DNA of 64,000 nt from an uncultured Muribaculaceae bacterium (GCA_910588245.1 CAJUQP010000009.1:1-64000); one strand, 5' to 3'. Shown: positions 8,518 through 18,152, counted from the first letter of the stretch. A program made the numbers and translations. Notes: generated by a model not told the origin, from the letters alone.

Positions 8518-10539
8518 TCACCCACCGAATTGCTCTGGATAGATCACCATAAGGTTATGGCGGGAGAAATTCCTTCCGAGATATCCCGGAAGATTCTCGA
8601 AGTCGGCACTGTGGGATATCGATCCTTTCCTGGCACCGACCACGACAAGGAGATCCTCTTCGCCTATGTCGGCGCTTCCGACAATGAAATCGTCCCATTC
8701 ACTTATGGCACGGTATTCATGACGGATAGCGAAACCCTCGTCGACAAGTACATTGCGTATGAACTCTCCCGTGGTCGGAGTCGACATGAAGACCACCCTG
8801 CAGGCAAGCTGCGTGGCAAGGTTGCCTATCCGCTCCACCCATGTCTGGAAACCTGTCTCATATTCCCCTTTGTCTGGCACGAGCACCATAAGACGGCTCA
8901 CAGTATCAACAGGGATGAAACAGCGGGAGATGAATATCATCTTATTGGTGGTGTTGACAAGCTGGTCGATCATCTTGCCGTAAAAGGTGTCGACAATATT
9001 CGACTTGCGGTGCAGACCGATCATGATGTCGCTCGCCCTCACCTGTTTTGCCTCATTGGTGACACCCGTCACAACATTCACGTCATAACGCTCCACATCG
9101 TTAACCTCTATATCTACAGCCTGCGCGGCCGAGACTGCCTGGCGTAGCGCCGTGCGCCCGGACTCGAGTATGCGTGTATCATCAGAGTTGCGGACAAAGA
9201 GTGCAGTGACAGAGTTCTGATTGCGTCGGTTGCGCATAAGCAGCGCCATTCTCATAAGTCCCTCAGCTGTGACCGGATTTGCCACCGCAACAAGCTGACG
9301 TGCGTATTCTCCGGGCACACGCTCTCCTTCAGACCGCATCTCCTCCTCCGTACGCTCTATGCGAAGGCGTTTGGTAGCCTCTTGAGTCATGACGGTGGAG
9401 ACTATGCAACTCACCAGAATCATGAGCACCGCGCCGTTCATCATGTCTTCAGTGAGCAGACCATGTTGAAAACCGATCATCGTGGCGGCGATAGTAGCCG
9501 CGGCTTTCCCGGAGGTCAGACCGAACATCATCTGCCGGTCTGTAGGACAGAAACGAAACAGACGTGCTCCGAGATATGCTGCGAGCCATTTAGAAAGCAT
9601 CGCTACGGCGACCATGTTGAGCGCCACCCATCCTACGCCCCAGCCCTGGAATATCACATGCACGTTGATGAGCATCCCGACGCCAATAAGGAAATAGGGG
9701 ATGAAGAGCGCGTTGCCCACAAACTGTATGCGCCCCATGAGTCCGGACCGTATAGGTATGAACCGGTTGAGCACCAGACCTGCGTAAAAGGCTCCGAGAA
9801 TCGCCTCCAGCCCTATCACCTGAGCCAGTAGCGAGGCGACGAAAACCATGGAGAGCACATAAATGAACTGACTCACCTGGTCGCTGAACGTGCGGAAGAA
9901 CCATTTCGTAATAATCCTGAAGGATACCCCTACCGCCACGGCATAGACAGCCATAAGAAGGAACAGGCGCATCAGACGTCGCGCACTGAAACCGGTCTCC
10001 GAGACATCGACCACTCCGGCGAGGGTGAGAAGCGCGAGCATCACGGTCACTATCGTGGCACACACGGCAATAACAGCAGGCTTTGCATTCTGCAAGCCAA
10101 ACTTACTTACTATCGGATAGGATATCAGCGTATGGGAAGCATACATCGAGGCAATCAGCACAGAAGTGCTCCAGCTTGCGGAAAACGCCAGACGTGTCCC
10201 TATTATGCCCAACCCCATAGGTATGGCGAAGGTCAGAAGGCCGAATAATACTCCTCGACGCATGTTCTTGCGGAGGTGGAACATGTCGATCTCCACAGCC
10301 GCGAGAAACATGAGATAGAGAATGCCGACCTGTCCGAAGATCTCAAAGCTGGCATCTCGTTCCAGGAGGTTGAAACCATACGGACCGATTATCACTCCCG
10401 AGAGTATCAGGCCTATGATATGCGGTATCTTGAGACGCCTGAAAACTATCGGGCAGACCAGGATGATCAGCAGGACAAGCAGAAAAATCGCCACCGGCTG
10501 ACGGAGCGGGAACGTCATTATGGAGAGCGGCAGGCTCAT
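8518..10539 (-). CDS. CPA2 family cation:proton antiporter with C-terminal Usp-like domain
   Basis: 673 residues. Residues about 12-385 are a sodium/proton exchanger domain of about 12 helices (IILVCPIVFRRLKIPHIIGL, then LSGVIIGPYGFNLL at the start). After it come a charged linker (RLRIERTEEEMRSEGERV) and a soluble part of about 270 residues that resembles one or two universal stress protein domains (LMVLVPDKGEYETGFQTWV, VVVGARKGSISH). This is the common Bacteroidetes architecture of antiporter plus Usp, different from the antiporter at 5379. It overlaps the TatD gene by four bases. Likely an inner-membrane Na+ or K+/H+ exchanger; ion not readable from sequence. Confidence 0.9.
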   Translation of the reverse strand: MSLPLSIMTFPLRQPVAIFLLVLLIILVCPIVFRRLKIPHIIGLILSGVIIGPYGFNLLERDASFEIFGQVGILYLMFLAAVEIDMFHLRKNMRRGVLFGLLTFAIPMGLGIIGTRLAFSASWSTSVLIASMYASHTLISYPIVSKFGLQNAKPAVIAVCATIVTVMLALLTLAGVVDVSETGFSARRLMRLFLLMAVYAVAVGVSFRIITKWFFRTFSDQVSQFIYVLSMVFVASLLAQVIGLEAILGAFYAGLVLNRFIPIRSGLMGRIQFVGNALFIPYFLIGVGMLINVHVIFQGWGVGWVALNMVAVAMLSKWLAAYLGARLFRFCPTDRQMMFGLTSGKAAATIAATMIGFQHGLLTEDMMNGAVLMILVSCIVSTVMTQEATKRLRIERTEEEMRSEGERVPGEYARQLVAVANPVTAEGLMRMALLMRNRRNQNSVTALFVRNSDDTRILESGRTALRQAVSAAQAVDIEVNDVERYDVNVVTGVTNEAKQVRASDIMIGLHRKSNIVDTFYGKMIDQLVNTTNKMIFISRCFIPVDTVSRLMVLVPDKGEYETGFQTWVERIGNLATQLACRVVFMSTPTTGEFIRNVLVDEGFAIRHEYRAISEWDDFIVGSADIGEEDLLVVVGARKGSISHSADFENLPGYLGRNFSRHNLMVIYPEQFGG

Positions 10540-11300
10540 AGGCGGAATGTTGTTTTGGCGTTGCTGTCGGTGATCTCCTCAAGTTCTCCGGCGCTGATAC
10601 CGAGGGTCTCGGCAGCTTTCCGGAGAGTGGCTGAGATATAGGCCGGCTCGTTGCGCTTCCCTCTGTAGGGCACAGGCGCAAGATATGGAGCATCAGTCTC
10701 CAGTAGCATGCGTTCAGCTCCTATTAAGGGAAGGGCTTCCCGCAACTGTGAGGCATTCTTGAAAGTCACGACCCCATTGATGCCGAACATAGGATCGCAT
10801 ACCTGCCGGATCCGGACCACATCTTGTGGTGAACCCGTGAAACTGTGAAATATAAGTCTTACCGGAGGCTTTTCTGCGCGTATCGCATCTATCGTGTCGT
10901 CCAGGCCATCGCGGCAATGTATGATGACGGGGAGATCAAGACGCGAGGCTATACGGAGCTGACGCCGAAAAGCAGTTATCTGATCCTGACGCCGGCTCAT
11001 ATCCCAATAGAGGTCGATTCCTACCTCTCCAACCGCCACAGCCTCACCATTGGCGAGCAGATCCTCCATAACATCGACCGATGCCTGCCAGTCGTCGCCA
11101 AGTTCGGTGGGATGCAATCCGAATGCCATTGAAGTGACATCCGGATATTTGGCATGAAGACTCATCATCGGCCTGAGAGTCGATTCATCGACATTGGGAA
11201 ACACCATATGAGTCACACCCGCGGAAAGAGCTCTTTCCACGGCATGAATTCCTCCATCAGAAAACTGGTCGAGATATGGATGGGTGTGCGTGTCGATCAT
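10536..11300 (-). CDS. tatD: TatD family metal-dependent hydrolase (DNase)
   Basis: 254 residues, full length for the family. Metal ligands of the amidohydrolase-type barrel are visible: DTHTHPYLD at the N-terminus (HxH), EVGIDLYWD with the bridging Glu near residue 93, PVIIHCRDG, the FHSFTG His, and LLETDAPYLAP with the final Asp. TatD proteins are cytoplasmic nucleases that act on DNA 3' ends and may also deacylate D-amino acids from tRNA. The stop overlaps the antiporter start by four bases and the start overlaps the polyprenyl synthase stop by four, so the gene sits in a tightly packed operon. Confidence 0.95.
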   Translation of the reverse strand: MIDTHTHPYLDQFSDGGIHAVERALSAGVTHMVFPNVDESTLRPMMSLHAKYPDVTSMAFGLHPTELGDDWQASVDVMEDLLANGEAVAVGEVGIDLYWDMSRRQDQITAFRRQLRIASRLDLPVIIHCRDGLDDTIDAIRAEKPPVRLIFHSFTGSPQDVVRIRQVCDPMFGINGVVTFKNASQLREALPLIGAERMLLETDAPYLAPVPYRGKRNEPAYISATLRKAAETLGISAGELEEITDSNAKTTFRL

Positions 11301-12265
11301 TTCCTGCGCCCCACGAGTTTCTCGGCGAGTTTACGGAACGCCTCCTTCTCCTCTTCACCGAGCGAGGTGGCGTTGAGTGCCTTGAGAGCCTTTGAGGAAT
11401 AGTGGCCAACCGCCTTGCGGCATTTCTCGCCCACTCCGATCTTCTCATACAGGCGAGTCACAGCCTTCACCCTCATCTCGCCGGCCGGCATGTTGTATGC
11501 CGCACGGAGAGCCTCAGCTGTCTGTCCACCTTCCTCGAAAGCCGCCACATAAAGATACGTCTTCTTCCCGTTGAGGATATCCCCGCCTATGGGTTTGCCG
11601 AATGTCGCTGAATCGCCAAACGTGTCGAGCCAGTCATCCTGAATCTGGAACGCAAGGCCCGTCATCACTCCGTATTCATACATCAGACGGGAATCCTCGG
11701 CCGATGCTCCTCCTATCATGGCGCCTATCATCACAGCCGTGCCGAGCAGAGATCCTGTTTTTCCCTCTATCATCTCCAGATAATCTGTGAGCGAGATTTT
11801 TTCTGCCGTCTCGAAATCCATGTCGAGACGTTGCCCCTCATAGACATCGATAGCCATGTCGTTGAAGGCGTCGATCACCTCTCTCAGTATCGATGCATCG
11901 ACATCACTCACATACTGTGTGGCGAGGGTAAGCATAGTGTCTCCGGATAATATGGCAGTATTCTCATCGTATTTTCTATGCACAGTCGGACGCCCGCGTC
12001 GAAGATCAGATTTATCCATCACGTCGTCGTGGAGCAGGGTGAAGTTATGGAAAGTCTCTATGCCGAGAGCCGGGCGCATGGCCTCGGAAGCCTTACCTCC
12101 GAAAGCATCGGCACCCATGAGAGTGAGCACAGGCCGTATTCTCTTTCCGCCTGCCGAGAGTGCATATTCTATGGGACGGTAGAGTGACGACACCTTCCCG
12201 TCGGGAAGGTTCAGGTCGCGGATCATTTTCTCCACTTCCGCGGCATATTCGGATACAGTTTTCAT
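11297..12265 (-). CDS. Polyprenyl (isoprenyl) diphosphate synthase, trans type
   Basis: 322 residues from the ATG at 12265. Both Asp-rich motifs of trans-prenyltransferases are present: LLHDDVMDKSDLRRGRPTVH (first DDxxD) and FQIQDDWLD (second DDxxD). SAGGKRIRPVLTLM is the conserved substrate-binding start. The enzyme adds isopentenyl diphosphate to an allylic diphosphate to make geranyl, farnesyl or longer chains. Two bulky residues (FHNF) five and more before the first DDxxD may limit chain length, but I cannot predict the product. A longer frame opens at 12319, but it would overlap the upstream lipoprotein gene, and the conserved part begins at MKTVSEYAAEV. Confidence 0.92.
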   Translation of the reverse strand: MKTVSEYAAEVEKMIRDLNLPDGKVSSLYRPIEYALSAGGKRIRPVLTLMGADAFGGKASEAMRPALGIETFHNFTLLHDDVMDKSDLRRGRPTVHRKYDENTAILSGDTMLTLATQYVSDVDASILREVIDAFNDMAIDVYEGQRLDMDFETAEKISLTDYLEMIEGKTGSLLGTAVMIGAMIGGASAEDSRLMYEYGVMTGLAFQIQDDWLDTFGDSATFGKPIGGDILNGKKTYLYVAAFEEGGQTAEALRAAYNMPAGEMRVKAVTRLYEKIGVGEKCRKAVGHYSSKALKALNATSLGEEEKEAFRKLAEKLVGRRK

Positions 12266-12308
12266 ATCTTTATGAAATTGTGTAAATAAAGGGAACCATG
12301 ATAGGTTC

Positions 12309-12905
12309 TCAATAATCAATGAAAGATTTATATACCTCTTCCGGCAGATCTTTACCGTGATCTACCTTCAGCACTGTCTTGAAACCCTTGATAAAACGAC
12401 GGTAGGTGTCGCTGTCATTCGCACAAGCTCTCTTGAACGCTTCCAACTCCTTACGTATGTCGGCCACCGACATTCTGTTCGCACGTATATGGCTGACATA
12501 TTCAAGACCGAGTTCATAGCCGAGCCGCTGCGGATCTGAAGTGCCGGCCATGGAATAGATCCTCATCTTCTGGTCGAGCGGAAGGTTGGATGAATAGTCA
12601 TCGAATTCCTGACTGAAAGCCATAAGGGCGGAGTCGGCATAATTCTCATATGCATAGGCCACGGCTATGGCAAGGGTGTCTATCTTACCCTGAGGCACTT
12701 TCCCCAGCGAAGCGTCGCAAAGAAACCGTGCTACGGAATCTGGAGACGCATGCTTCATCACAAACGATACTTTTGAGGCATCATCGAGAGTGCTGAAATT
12801 CTCGGGAAACGAACCCGCGTTATCGTCCTTGCCTCTTCCACAGGCCATAAGTGCTGCAACCAGAAGGAAGAGAGCGGCTTTTTTTGAATTCGGCAGTATT
12901 TTCAT
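12309..12905 (-). CDS. Lipoprotein of unknown function, first gene of the operon
   Basis: 198 residues from the ATG at 12905, chosen because it starts a standard lipoprotein signal (AALFLLVAALMACGRG, Cys about residue 22). An in-frame extension to 13019 would place 38 basic residues before the signal. The mature part is mainly helical, with SLGKVPQGKIDTLAIAVAYA, YSMAGTSDPQRLGYELGLEY and a C-terminus rich in Lys. No family is recognised. Its end lies 43 bases from the start of the polyprenyl synthase gene, so it probably leads the operon down to 7839. Confidence 0.78.
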   Translation of the reverse strand: MKILPNSKKAALFLLVAALMACGRGKDDNAGSFPENFSTLDDASKVSFVMKHASPDSVARFLCDASLGKVPQGKIDTLAIAVAYAYENYADSALMAFSQEFDDYSSNLPLDQKMRIYSMAGTSDPQRLGYELGLEYVSHIRANRMSVADIRKELEAFKRACANDSDTYRRFIKGFKTVLKVDHGKDLPEEVYKSFIDY

Positions 12906-13018
12906 AGAAACAGTGCTTGATCTCACGGGGGCACGTCGCGCGTCATATGACGTCTGCAACCTGGAAAGAGCAAACAATACAAAAACGCGCCGCCTCTCCG
13001 TGACAATGAAATTTCCCA

Positions 13019-13026
13019 CAAAATTA
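13019..13026 (-). promoter_or_regulatory. Possible -7 element for the 12905-7839 operon
   Basis: The minus strand reads TAATTTTG here, a full match to TAnnTTTG. No well-placed -33 element is seen. A start near 13012 would give a leader of about 105 bases. It lies back to back with the tRNA promoter. Confidence 0.35.
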
Positions 13027-13046
13027 CAAAAAAATGCTGAAAGTTA

Positions 13047-13076
13047 TTGTCAAATGAAATAAAAGCATTAACTTCG
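13047..13076 (+). promoter_or_regulatory. Promoter of tRNA-Ser
   Basis: TTG at 13047-13049, 19 bases, then TAACTTCG at 13069-13076 (one mismatch to TAnnTTTG). A start about seven bases later falls near 13083, just before the tRNA. Confidence 0.55.
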
Positions 13077-13093
13077 CGGTGCGAAAAACGCAT

Positions 13094-13181
13094 GGAGTGA
13101 TGCTCGAGTGGCTGAAGAGGCACGCCTGGAAAGCGTGTATACGCCAAAAGCGTATCCCGAGTTCGAATCTCGGTCACTCCG
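13094..13181 (+). tRNA. tRNA-Ser, anticodon GGA
   Basis: The 7-bp acceptor stem GGAGTGA / TCACTCC (13094-13100, 13174-13180) closes an 88-base tRNA with discriminator G. The anticodon arm CACGC-CTGGAAA-GCGTG gives anticodon GGA, reading UCC and UCU. A long variable arm (TATACGCC/GCGTATC region) marks it as a class II tRNA, as expected for serine. The T arm carries GTTCGAATC. CCA is not encoded. A terminator follows seven bases later. Confidence 0.97.
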
Positions 13182-13187
13182 CATAAA

Positions 13188-13225
13188 GAATCCCGCAGGC
13201 ATATCGCCAACGGGATTCTTTTTTT
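13188..13225 (+). terminator. Terminator after tRNA-Ser
   Basis: GAATCCCG (13188-13195) pairs with CGGGATTC (13211-13218), with seven T following (13219-13225). Confidence 0.85.
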
Positions 13226-13261
13226 ACTATATTATACAGACGGAGGGACACACATCCACCG

Positions 13262-14230
13262 TCAGCGTAAACGAAGCATCACTCCAGGCTCCAGACGGTC
13301 TGACTCCGTTATGAAATTAAGCTGGCAAAGACGCAGGGTGGAGAGGCCGGCACGCTTTGCGATTTTAGCGACTGTGTCACCCTCACGCACTATATAGGTA
13401 GACTTCCTCTTCAGCGACACTTTACTGGCATTGAGACCTGTAGCCATTCTCTCAGAAACACCTGCCCCGTCAGATTCCTGCCTCCGATACGCCCGCATAA
13501 ATCCGGCTCCGAAATCGAATACCGACATCGGATCGACTGCCGAACCCATATACCGCGTCTCGAAATGCAGATGTGGCCCTGTGGAGTTGCCCGTATTGCC
13601 GCTGAGGGCTATCGGCTGCCCCTGCGACACGTATTCACCTTCCCTCACGAGCACTGAAGAAAGGTGAGCATAGCGCGTCTCCATACCATTGTCATGCCTG
13701 ACCACGACAAAATGCCCATAGCCATGTCTCTCGAAATCCACACGGTCTATCCTGCCAGGGAGAGGCACTCTCACCGTATCGCCGCTGGCCATAGCGAAAT
13801 CGACACCCTTATGCATGCGTCCGAACCGGGCGCGATAGCCGAATCCGGAGGTGATACGTCCCCATTCCGACGACGACATACTTCTATAGTTTCCTGAGAA
13901 TTCATACATGCGAGTGTTTACCCGGTCGCCAAGCAATGAGCCGGAACGATGATAATCGTCTATGGAGTATACATACTCCACATAATTCAGCGGGCTAAGC
14001 GCCGAAAAGGTAGCCACAGAAGTCGCGGAAGCATCATCCGATGAAGTCACAGCATATATGGCTCCGAGAATACCCTCAATACCATTATCCTCTGCACTGG
14101 TTACGACATGTTCTGACGGTTGCGCGGTCTGTTCTATGAACGACAACACGTCGGCCACCTGCGCATTCGCACACGTGGCCGCCAATGTGATTCCAGTTGC
14201 TATGGCTGATATTCTTCTCAAGCAGATCAT
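13262..14230 (-). CDS. Secreted M23 family peptidase with C-terminal LysM domain
   Basis: 322 residues with a signal peptide (AIATGITLAATCANAQ). The central part (about 115-245) is a peptidase M23 (lysostaphin-type) domain: SGFGYRARFG, MHKGVDFAM with metal-binding His and Asp, and GPHLHFETRY with the HxH pair. Residues 278-322 are a LysM domain (YIVREGDTVAKIAKRAGLS) that binds peptidoglycan. The active-site residues look intact, so it is probably a periplasmic peptide-cutting hydrolase and not just an NlpD/EnvC-type activator. It lies 25 bases after the Wzz-like gene, at the end of the export operon, which suggests it may help open the wall for that system. Confidence 0.93.
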   Translation of the reverse strand: MICLRRISAIATGITLAATCANAQVADVLSFIEQTAQPSEHVVTSAEDNGIEGILGAIYAVTSSDDASATSVATFSALSPLNYVEYVYSIDDYHRSGSLLGDRVNTRMYEFSGNYRSMSSSEWGRITSGFGYRARFGRMHKGVDFAMASGDTVRVPLPGRIDRVDFERHGYGHFVVVRHDNGMETRYAHLSSVLVREGEYVSQGQPIALSGNTGNSTGPHLHFETRYMGSAVDPMSVFDFGAGFMRAYRRQESDGAGVSERMATGLNASKVSLKRKSTYIVREGDTVAKIAKRAGLSTLRLCQLNFITESDRLEPGVMLRLR

Positions 14231-14255
14231 GCTGACGTATGTTCAGAAGATACCA

Positions 14256-15404
14256 TTATTTATCCTTTTCGGAGACAGAGGCATCGCGATTCTCCAAAAG
14301 TCCCGCAGATCCGGACTTCAGCTTCTGCTCCGCAAGGAGAGGGGCCAGGAAGAGAATCCATGCCGCACATGCCACGAAAGCAAGAAAGGTAAAACCGGCA
14401 AGAATCATGACCTTTTTAGGACTGTCAGCCTTGATGGGCACTGTAGCAGGCACGACCACGGCATACACGGGCGTGTTCTCCTGCACCTTAGCCTGAGCAC
14501 GCTGCACCTGCTGGGCTGTCTGATTATAAAGGTTGAATGTGAGGGCAGACTCGTTCTCCAGACGGTCGCGCATGGTCTGGGCCGAATGGAATGCCAGGCC
14601 CTGGTTGCGATCCAGATAATCCGCATAACGCTGCTGAGCCTTATAGTAACTTGCTTTAGCCTCTTCATTAAGTTTTATGGCATATTCAAGATCATGACGT
14701 GCCTTGTTAGTCCGGTAATCAGTGACATATTCCTGAAGCCGTGCCACAACTGTATCGGCAAGAATTGCCGATACAAGAGGATCCTGCATCTTTACGTCTA
14801 TCGTCACGACATTCGTCTTTTGATCAACGGAAGCCGTCACTCTTTGCCGGAGAGCTTCCACGAGCTTGTTCTCATCCATCGTAAGCTGGAAATTATCAAC
14901 CTTCCTGTTTCCGGAGACCTCCTCCTTCGACTTGAAAAGGCCGATTATCTGACCGGGTAATCCAAATACGGCACCCCACCAGGGACCCTTAGTCTCATCT
15001 TCCAGATACTTCCTTACAGTCATCTTACGACCGTCAGTCTTAGTCTGCACCTCAACATCAAAAAGACTCGTTGTGAATGGTACCGAGCCTACGACATCAG
15101 GATAAAGCTGGGGATAAACAGCATCCGCGCCTCCCGACGCCCCCATGGAAAAACCTGCCATAGAGGCCAAGGCCCCGAGACTTCCTCCTCCGGATTTGCT
15201 ATCCGTGGCCTCAGGAGCAAGTTTGACAGATGTTGCAAACTCCTTGGGAATACTGAATGCGACCACGAGGCCTACAATAGCGCCGCAGACGCTCCATATC
15301 GCAAGTTTCTTACGCTGCTTCCACAAGGTCGTGGCGAGCTCGAGGAGATCAATCTCCTTCTCCTCGTCATTTTGTATTTTGTTTGTATCGTTGACTTCCT
15401 GCAT
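14256..15404 (-). CDS. Wzz-like polysaccharide chain-length/co-polymerase protein
   Basis: 382 residues. The topology is that of the Wzz family: short cytoplasmic N-terminus (EEKEIDLLELATTLWKQ), first membrane helix about 34-52, a large periplasmic part with coiled-coil segments (YAIKLNEEAKASYYKAQQRY), and a second helix about 340-363 preceded by the proline-containing VVPATVPIKADSPKK. There is no C-terminal tyrosine kinase domain, so it is of the non-kinase class. It lies between the outer-membrane export gene and the M23 peptidase gene. It should set chain length or take part in export of a surface polysaccharide. Confidence 0.9.
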   Translation of the reverse strand: MQEVNDTNKIQNDEEKEIDLLELATTLWKQRKKLAIWSVCGAIVGLVVAFSIPKEFATSVKLAPEATDSKSGGGSLGALASMAGFSMGASGGADAVYPQLYPDVVGSVPFTTSLFDVEVQTKTDGRKMTVRKYLEDETKGPWWGAVFGLPGQIIGLFKSKEEVSGNRKVDNFQLTMDENKLVEALRQRVTASVDQKTNVVTIDVKMQDPLVSAILADTVVARLQEYVTDYRTNKARHDLEYAIKLNEEAKASYYKAQQRYADYLDRNQGLAFHSAQTMRDRLENESALTFNLYNQTAQQVQRAQAKVQENTPVYAVVVPATVPIKADSPKKVMILAGFTFLAFVACAAWILFLAPLLAEQKLKSGSAGLLENRDASVSEKDK

Positions 15405-15522
15405 GGATATTCTTTATTTCTGAAATGCCTATGAATCTAAAAACAGTTTTCGTCATTCCTCAGAAATTAAGGGCATCAATCTAAATTATTTATACCCGAT
15501 AACCTGAACTTAGGAATTTAAA

Positions 15523-18006
15523 CTATTTGAAGATATTTGTGATTGTAGCCGCCATGGTGGCAACAGAGGAGAAACTCGTGGCGAAAGCAAGAATCTTTGT
15601 CCAGTCAGTGCCTCCTGTTGTGGGCTTGGATGGCACTATGATCTGGCATCCCGGTTCAATGGGAGTGTTTTTCTTGGCTTTTGCAACAGTACCATTGAGG
15701 TATACAATGAATGCCTTTCCCTTCTTGGCACGCTGGCCGTAGCCTCCTGCCTGATCCACATAATAGCTGAGCTTTTTACCCGGGATGTAGGCCACTGCGT
15801 TGGGGAACATCACATCACCTGAAATCTTGACTGTGCTCTGCTCCTGCGGCACATAGAGCACATCCCCCGGGTTAAGCACCAAATCGTAGGTAGAACCGGG
15901 ATTATCAAGAGCCATCTGCAGATCTATGCCTATATTATATGTGTCGCTCACCTCTATCTTGCTAAGGGCCAATGAATCTCCCTGCCCGGCCTGATTGTTG
16001 GACATTGCAAGACGCAAGGTTTCCTTACGGGCGAGATATTCAGCTTCCGAAAGCTTGCGCGACAGGCTTGCACCCTTCACATACGCACCTTCGATTACTC
16101 CACCCGCTCTGCGAATGAGCTCTGAAACACGTTCGTTACGCTTCTGAAGCACATAATCCCCGGCAAAAAGGACCTCGCCATTGATCGAAACCACCTCCTG
16201 TGCTGTATAACCCGGGCTTTTGCGAACTTCAACACGGTCATATGGCTTTAACACGAATCCAGCGCCTTCACCGACGCCCAAGCCATTCTCTATGGAAATA
16301 GTGAAGACTTCCGAAAGCTGCTGGGTGGCCTCAATCGAAGAAGGATCTACAATTCTACGCGACACATCAACGCGGGCTGTAGAGGCACCCTCGAGCAATC
16401 CTCCGGCCTGTACTATCAGATCTTCCACCGTAGTGCCCTCGGCATATTTGTAGGTACCCGGAATCTGCACCTGTCCGGATATTGTGAGATCTCCACGTTC
16501 CTCAAGTTCTTCCACACTGGAGATCACGATCATATCATTACGCTTAAGTGGTATGTCGGCAGTCGAGCCATTGAGTATATTTGCCAAATCGACCGACATC
16601 ACTTGCAACTGCAAATCGGGCCCCTCACGATACATCAGCACGCGGTCTGTGTATGCGTCTTCGGTAAGTCCGTCAGCCTTGCGTATGAGATCGCCCAATG
16701 TCTTCACATCCTTCCCTATGGCAAACATCCCTGGACGCATGACAGCACCCCTGAGTTCCACTCGGTTGGCATAGCGGTCGAGGATTGTACCCACAGTGAT
16801 TATATCTCCATCCTTAAGCCTATAGGAGGAGAAATCAGCGCTTTCTATATTATAAAGCTCATTCTCAGTCCCGCTCTGACGCGACAGGCGCACCATACCG
16901 GAATACGCATCACCTGTGAATCCACCTGCATAATCAAGCACAGACTTCACGGTCTCTTCAGGCTTGATCTCATAAAGCATCGGGCGTTTCACATTTCCCG
17001 TCACATCAATAAGCTGCTCATACGGAGGCACGATGATAACGTCGCCTTCTTGAAGTCGAATGTTACCTTTGGTCTTGCCGCTAAACAGATATTCATAAAT
17101 ATCCACTCCAGCTACCTTCTTATTGTTGCGGAGCACCTGGATATTTCGGAGTGATCCTATATCGTTGATTCCACCAGCATTATATAGAGCATGAAACACA
17201 GATGAGAACGGCGACATACGGAACGTGCCGGGAGTAGCCACCTCTCCGAGGACATCTACCTGGATGGTGCGCACTTGGCCGAGTGTAAGCTGCACATCGG
17301 TTTGCGCGTCTTCCATGCCGGCATATTTGCGTGAAAAAGCATTCTTGATATAGCTATTGGCTTCATTAATAGTAAGCCCGTTGAGATACACAGGCCCTAT
17401 CTGATCAATCATTATACTTCCTTCCGGAGAGATCTCCTTACGCAGATGGTCTTCAGACGTTCCCCATATGTCGATGATCACCTCATCGCCAGGACCAAGC
17501 CTGTAATTCTTGGGCGTAGCCATATTCTCGGAAGGCTCGAAAGTGAGGGCTTGTGAATTGAAGAGATCATGACCGTAGATCATCCTATCTTTCTCCAACT
17601 CCGGATTATGGATTGCGCCATCTTCTACAAGCATGGAATTGGGGAACATGGTATCTCCCTTGTTTCCAAATAAGTCTCCGGGACGATTTATCCTGCCGGT
17701 ACGAGGCCTGTTCTTATCATTTTTGCTATTTGATAAGGTATGTGAACGGGATTCTTTAATCAGGTTGCCACCTTCCTGAGTGACAGATCCGCGAGATTCT
17801 GTCTGTAAGTTCTCAAGTTTGGCCTTAATTCGTTTCGCCTGTTCGGGGGTGACTCCTTTGGCAAGCAATTCCTTGCCGATCTGCTGCTCCGACTTCCCGG
17901 CTGCTGTCTGTTTTTTGATGTAATCGATGACCTGCTGGTCGGTCAGCGCAGACGCGACCAAAGCGCACGCCATGAAGAGGGAAAGGAAAATACGCCTCAT
18001 TTTCAT
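15523..18006 (-). CDS. Wza-like polysaccharide export outer-membrane protein with SLBB repeats
   Basis: About 827 residues from the ATG at 18006; a second ATG at 18000 is equally possible, and the longer frame to 18063 has a charged start unlike a signal. A signal peptide (RIFLSLFMACALVASALT) is followed by a small helical domain (QVIDYIKKQTAAGKSEQQIG). A poly-export domain begins at YRLGPGDEVIIDIWG near residue 165, and then come five or so SLBB domains, each with a GDVIIVP- or GDVLYVP-type strand. It ends in a hydrophobic helix (ILAFATSFSSVATMAATI). It is much longer than E. coli Wza (about 380), as is common in Bacteroidetes. It leads the export operon under its own promoter. Confidence 0.92.
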   Translation of the reverse strand: MKMRRIFLSLFMACALVASALTDQQVIDYIKKQTAAGKSEQQIGKELLAKGVTPEQAKRIKAKLENLQTESRGSVTQEGGNLIKESRSHTLSNSKNDKNRPRTGRINRPGDLFGNKGDTMFPNSMLVEDGAIHNPELEKDRMIYGHDLFNSQALTFEPSENMATPKNYRLGPGDEVIIDIWGTSEDHLRKEISPEGSIMIDQIGPVYLNGLTINEANSYIKNAFSRKYAGMEDAQTDVQLTLGQVRTIQVDVLGEVATPGTFRMSPFSSVFHALYNAGGINDIGSLRNIQVLRNNKKVAGVDIYEYLFSGKTKGNIRLQEGDVIIVPPYEQLIDVTGNVKRPMLYEIKPEETVKSVLDYAGGFTGDAYSGMVRLSRQSGTENELYNIESADFSSYRLKDGDIITVGTILDRYANRVELRGAVMRPGMFAIGKDVKTLGDLIRKADGLTEDAYTDRVLMYREGPDLQLQVMSVDLANILNGSTADIPLKRNDMIVISSVEELEERGDLTISGQVQIPGTYKYAEGTTVEDLIVQAGGLLEGASTARVDVSRRIVDPSSIEATQQLSEVFTISIENGLGVGEGAGFVLKPYDRVEVRKSPGYTAQEVVSINGEVLFAGDYVLQKRNERVSELIRRAGGVIEGAYVKGASLSRKLSEAEYLARKETLRLAMSNNQAGQGDSLALSKIEVSDTYNIGIDLQMALDNPGSTYDLVLNPGDVLYVPQEQSTVKISGDVMFPNAVAYIPGKKLSYYVDQAGGYGQRAKKGKAFIVYLNGTVAKAKKNTPIEPGCQIIVPSKPTTGGTDWTKILAFATSFSSVATMAATITNIFK

Positions 18007-18117
18007 TCTTTTAATGCGATATATTTCTATCTTGCGATCTATTTCTTTTCTGTATGCGAACACTTTCTACAACAGCACTCGGCAGATTCCAGGAGCCTGC
18101 CGCTGCCAATTATTCGG

Positions 18118-18148
18118 CAAAATTAATAAAAAAGTCAATATCCTCAAA
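18118..18148 (-). promoter_or_regulatory. Promoter of the polysaccharide export operon
   Basis: On the minus strand, TTTG (18148-18145), 19 bases, TAATTTTG (18125-18118): a perfect match to the Bacteroidetes promoter consensus in both boxes and spacing. A start near 18111 gives a leader of about 105 bases before the ATG at 18006. Confidence 0.7.
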
Positions 18149-18152
18149 ATCT

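Noticed and set aside
13094..13181. tRNA-Ser as integration site of a mobile element
   Set aside because: No integrase, no repeated tRNA 3' end and no change in gene content beside it.
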